Shown: positions 7,997-9,579 of the stretch, in pieces | Numbering within the stretch: position 1 is the first letter of the stretch | How the letters are laid out: each line of letters begins with the position of its first letter | Source of the DNA: an uncultured Porphyromonadaceae bacterium | GTDB taxonomy: Bacteria; Bacteroidota; Bacteroidia; Bacteroidales; Muribaculaceae | Length of the DNA stretch: 9,579 bases | Assembly: GCA_947176615.1 (NCBI GenBank) | Contig: CAMWRO010000081.1 | Span: forward strand, 1 to 9,579 | Direction: 5' to 3' | Notes under the pieces: generated by a model | What the model was told of the DNA's origin: nothing | The model's input: the letters and a program-made list of their open reading frames with translations, nothing else | Database searches by the model: none | Position numbers and translations under genes: made by a program

Positions 7997-8022
7997 AGGT
8001 GTTCGTTAGTTTATCTGTTGTC

Positions 8023-8112
8023 GGGTTTAGGGGTTTGGGTTTAAGGTTTAGAGAAGTGTTTCGGTTGACGGTCAGACTGCTATTATCCAAACCTTAACCC
8101 CAAACCTTAAAT
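8023..8112. repeat. Telomere-like G-rich inverted repeat upstream of obgE
   Basis: The spacer between the nucleotidyltransferase and obgE holds tandem variants of a 6-8 base unit (GGGTTTA, GGGGTTTG, GGTTTAA, GGTTTAG) at 8023-8051. A complementary set (CCAAACCTTAACCCCAAACC) lies at 8087-8112. The best-paired arms are 8032-8049 and 8089-8106 (18 bases, one mismatch), separated by 39 bases. No T-tract follows on either strand, so it does not look like an ordinary terminator. It may be a dispersed intergenic repeat, a transcript-stability hairpin or a protein-binding site. The sequence alone does not decide between these. Confidence 0.7.
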
Positions 8113-8134
8113 CGTGCCTTTACCCTATGAAATA

Positions 8135-9172
8135 TCAACTTTCTTTCAGTCTTATTAGTTCACAGGCATGGCGGTAATCGGCCGGGGAGCCGATGTCGAT
8201 CCATGTGCCGTCGATTGGGAAATATACCACGCGCCGCCCGTCGGCAATCGCCTTTTCGATGAGGTCGGTGGCATCGGTGCGGCCCTGAGCCGGAATGGAG
8301 TCAAGCAGCTCATTGGAAATGATATAGATGCCCGCGTTGGCATAGTGGGCATAGGTGGGTTTCTCCTCCAAGGCGGTCACCTGTGCCCCGTCGGTCGACA
8401 GAATGGCGTAAGGAACCGACACGTTGTAGGGGATGGCGGCTATGGTGATGTCGGCCTTCTCGGCGACGTGGCGCATGTACATTTCTTCAAACGATACCGT
8501 GGTCAGCAGGTCGCTGTTCATCACCACCGTGTCGCCCCCCTCGGGGTGGGGGATGAGCGATGCCGACCCGATTGTGCCCATTGCCGACGGCTCAGCCACG
8601 CACTTGACATCCACCCCGGCGACGGGATGGCTGAAATGCTCTACAAGCTGCGGAGCCAAGTAGTTGACCGTCACCGATATGTCGGTTATCCCGACGGCGG
8701 AGAGGGCCTCGATGTTGTAATCAATTATAGCCTTGTCGCCCACCTTGAGCAGCGGCTTGGGGGTGTCGAGCGTCAGCGGGCGCAGCCGTTCCCCCTTGCC
8801 TCCGGCCATCAGTATGGCGGTCAGGGGCAGCACAGTGCGGGTCACGCGGGTGTCGAGGATGCGCGCGATGCGTCCGTCGGCATCGAGGACGGGGATGAGG
8901 CGTATCCCCTTTTCACGCATCTCTCTTAATGCCCCGACATCTATCCCCGAGGCGTCGAGCCGCTTGAAATCGCGGTGCATGGCGCGTGTCACCGGCTCGT
9001 CGAGCGCCACGCCCGCCAGCAGTGCGCGCCGCGAGTCGCCGTCGGTCAGCGTGCCGGTCATGCGCCCGTCGTCGGTGGTGACAAGCAGGGTCATCACCTC
9101 CCCCGACAAGGCGTTGAGCCTCTCCAGCGCCTCTAACAGCGTCGCGTGTTCATTGATTATATGTCGGTTCAT
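8135..9172 (-). CDS. CBS-domain sugar-phosphate nucleotidyltransferase
   Basis: This 345-residue protein should transfer a nucleotide (NTP to NDP-sugar) onto a sugar 1-phosphate in the cytoplasm for glycan synthesis. Residues 4 to about 112 form a pair of CBS domains (GTLTDGDSRRALL at 40-52, GIRLIPVLDADGRI at 89-102), which usually bind adenine nucleotides and regulate the enzyme. The catalytic domain starts near residue 117. It has the nucleotide-binding loop LMAGGKGERLRPLT at 121-134, PKPLL at 138-142, AEPSAMGT at 193-200, metal-site Asp221 in NSD, EEKP at 269-272, NAGIYI at 279-284 and WIDIGSPADY at 324-333. This architecture matches enzymes such as Campylobacter PtmE, a glucosamine-1-phosphate guanylyltransferase of the legionaminic acid pathway, and HddC-like heptose guanylyltransferases. 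The exact sugar and nucleotide cannot be read from the sequence. It follows a GT9 glycosyltransferase gene by 44 bases and is probably co-transcribed with it. Confidence 0.92.
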   Translation of the reverse strand: MNRHIINEHATLLEALERLNALSGEVMTLLVTTDDGRMTGTLTDGDSRRALLAGVALDEPVTRAMHRDFKRLDASGIDVGALREMREKGIRLIPVLDADGRIARILDTRVTRTVLPLTAILMAGGKGERLRPLTLDTPKPLLKVGDKAIIDYNIEALSAVGITDISVTVNYLAPQLVEHFSHPVAGVDVKCVAEPSAMGTIGSASLIPHPEGGDTVVMNSDLLTTVSFEEMYMRHVAEKADITIAAIPYNVSVPYAILSTDGAQVTALEEKPTYAHYANAGIYIISNELLDSIPAQGRTDATDLIEKAIADGRRVVYFPIDGTWIDIGSPADYRHACELIRLKES

Positions 9173-9216
9173 CTGTTTCTAAACGTAAATTGATGATTTT
9201 AATCCCGCAGTGACTG

Positions 9217-9579
9217 TCATGGATTTATCCTCGCGGTTATTTTGTCGATTATTGTCTGTGGAGAGATACCGTTGAGGCAGTGGTAGTCGCCCCGGTAGCA
9301 AGGCTTGTCGCCGAAGACCGAGCAGGGGCGGCAGGTCATGGTGAGCTGGACGGTGTCGGTGTCCTGCTGTTTCCATCCCTTGAAACCGCAGTAGGGGTGG
9401 GTGGCACCCCACACGCTGATTACCGGCACCCCGACGATGGAGGCGAGGTGCATGTTGGCCGAGTCCATCGAGACCATCACGTCGAGATGGCTCAGCAGCG
9501 ACAGCTCGACGGGGAATCCGTGGCGCTTGTCGGCAAGTGATATGACCCCGGGATAGCGTGCAGCCCAACCGGCAAATAT
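9217..9579 (-). CDS. Family 9 glycosyltransferase (heptosyltransferase-like), C-terminal fragment
   Basis: An open frame enters from the right edge at 9579 and ends at the TGA at 9217-9219, giving the last 120 residues. The 5' part of the gene is outside the window. The fragment carries the GT9 donor-binding region SMDSANMHLASIVGVPVISV followed by WGATHP, equivalent to the D-S/G-x-x-M-H-L-A ... G-x-T/x-P pattern of ADP-heptose:LPS heptosyltransferases. A cysteine-containing tail follows (CRPCSVFGDKPC, then HCLNGI), which I associate with Bacteroidales members of the family. Such enzymes add a sugar to lipopolysaccharide core or related surface glycans on the cytoplasmic face of the inner membrane. 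The donor sugar may be heptose or something else. No ATG should be assigned within the window: internal candidates such as the GTG at 9480 would remove conserved sequence. Confidence 0.9.
   Translation of the reverse strand: MFAGWAARYPGVISLADKRHGFPVELSLLSHLDVMVSMDSANMHLASIVGVPVISVWGATHPYCGFKGWKQQDTDTVQLTMTCRPCSVFGDKPCYRGDYHCLNGISPQTIIDKITARINP

Noticed and set aside
8023..8112. CRISPR array or intrinsic terminator
   Set aside because: The repeat units are only 6-8 bases with no spacers, so it is not a CRISPR array. No T-tract follows the stem on either strand, so it is not a standard terminator.
8168..8929. Plus-strand open frame (253 codons) opposite the nucleotidyltransferase
   Set aside because: The minus strand encodes a complete enzyme with all motifs. 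The plus-strand product is a GC-driven shadow with no domain.
9179..9568. Minus-strand 129-codon frame overlapping the GT9 fragment
   Set aside because: It is another frame over the same DNA. The frame entering at 9579 carries the GT9 motifs, whereas this one is arginine- and proline-rich with no motif.

Overview
This window looks like a chromosomal segment from a gut-type Bacteroidales bacterium, most likely Muribaculaceae or a relative. The assignment is inferred from protein style (BspA-like leucine-rich repeats, a C10 peptidase with a Bacteroidales-type C-terminus, a cysteine-containing GT9 tail), from Bacteroidetes-type promoters (TAnnTTTG -7 boxes) and from the lack of Shine-Dalgarno sequences. 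No 16S or marker comparison was possible. Every gene I can support lies on the minus strand, so the window is best read from right to left.

From right to left there are five genes. First is the C-terminal 120 residues of a family 9 glycosyltransferase (heptosyltransferase-like), cut by the right edge. After 44 bases comes a 345-residue sugar-phosphate nucleotidyltransferase with an N-terminal CBS pair. These two plausibly form part of a surface-glycan (LPS or capsule) operon. After a 138-base spacer carrying a telomere-like G-rich inverted repeat comes the ribosome-assembly GTPase ObgE, which ends at a strong intrinsic terminator. A 260-base AT-rich intergenic region then holds a candidate promoter and a GC-rich leader hairpin. 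They serve a single very large gene (2024 residues) encoding a secreted C10-family cysteine peptidase (streptopain-like) followed by Ig-like modules, three leucine-rich-repeat blocks and a sorting-tail-like C-terminus. This gene also ends at a strong terminator. Finally, a good Bacteroidetes -7 box precedes the first 73 codons of another secreted protein, which runs off the left edge.

Functionally the window joins housekeeping (ObgE), envelope glycan synthesis (nucleotidyltransferase and GT9) and secreted or surface proteins (the giant peptidase and the truncated left gene). The terminators on either side of the peptidase gene suggest it is transcribed alone. No tRNA, rRNA, CRISPR array, insertion sequence, phage gene or recognisable defence system was found. 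The most unusual items are the modular peptidase, with its internal duplication of beta and LRR units, and the telomere-like hairpin upstream of obgE. Neither amounts to clear evidence of a new biological system.
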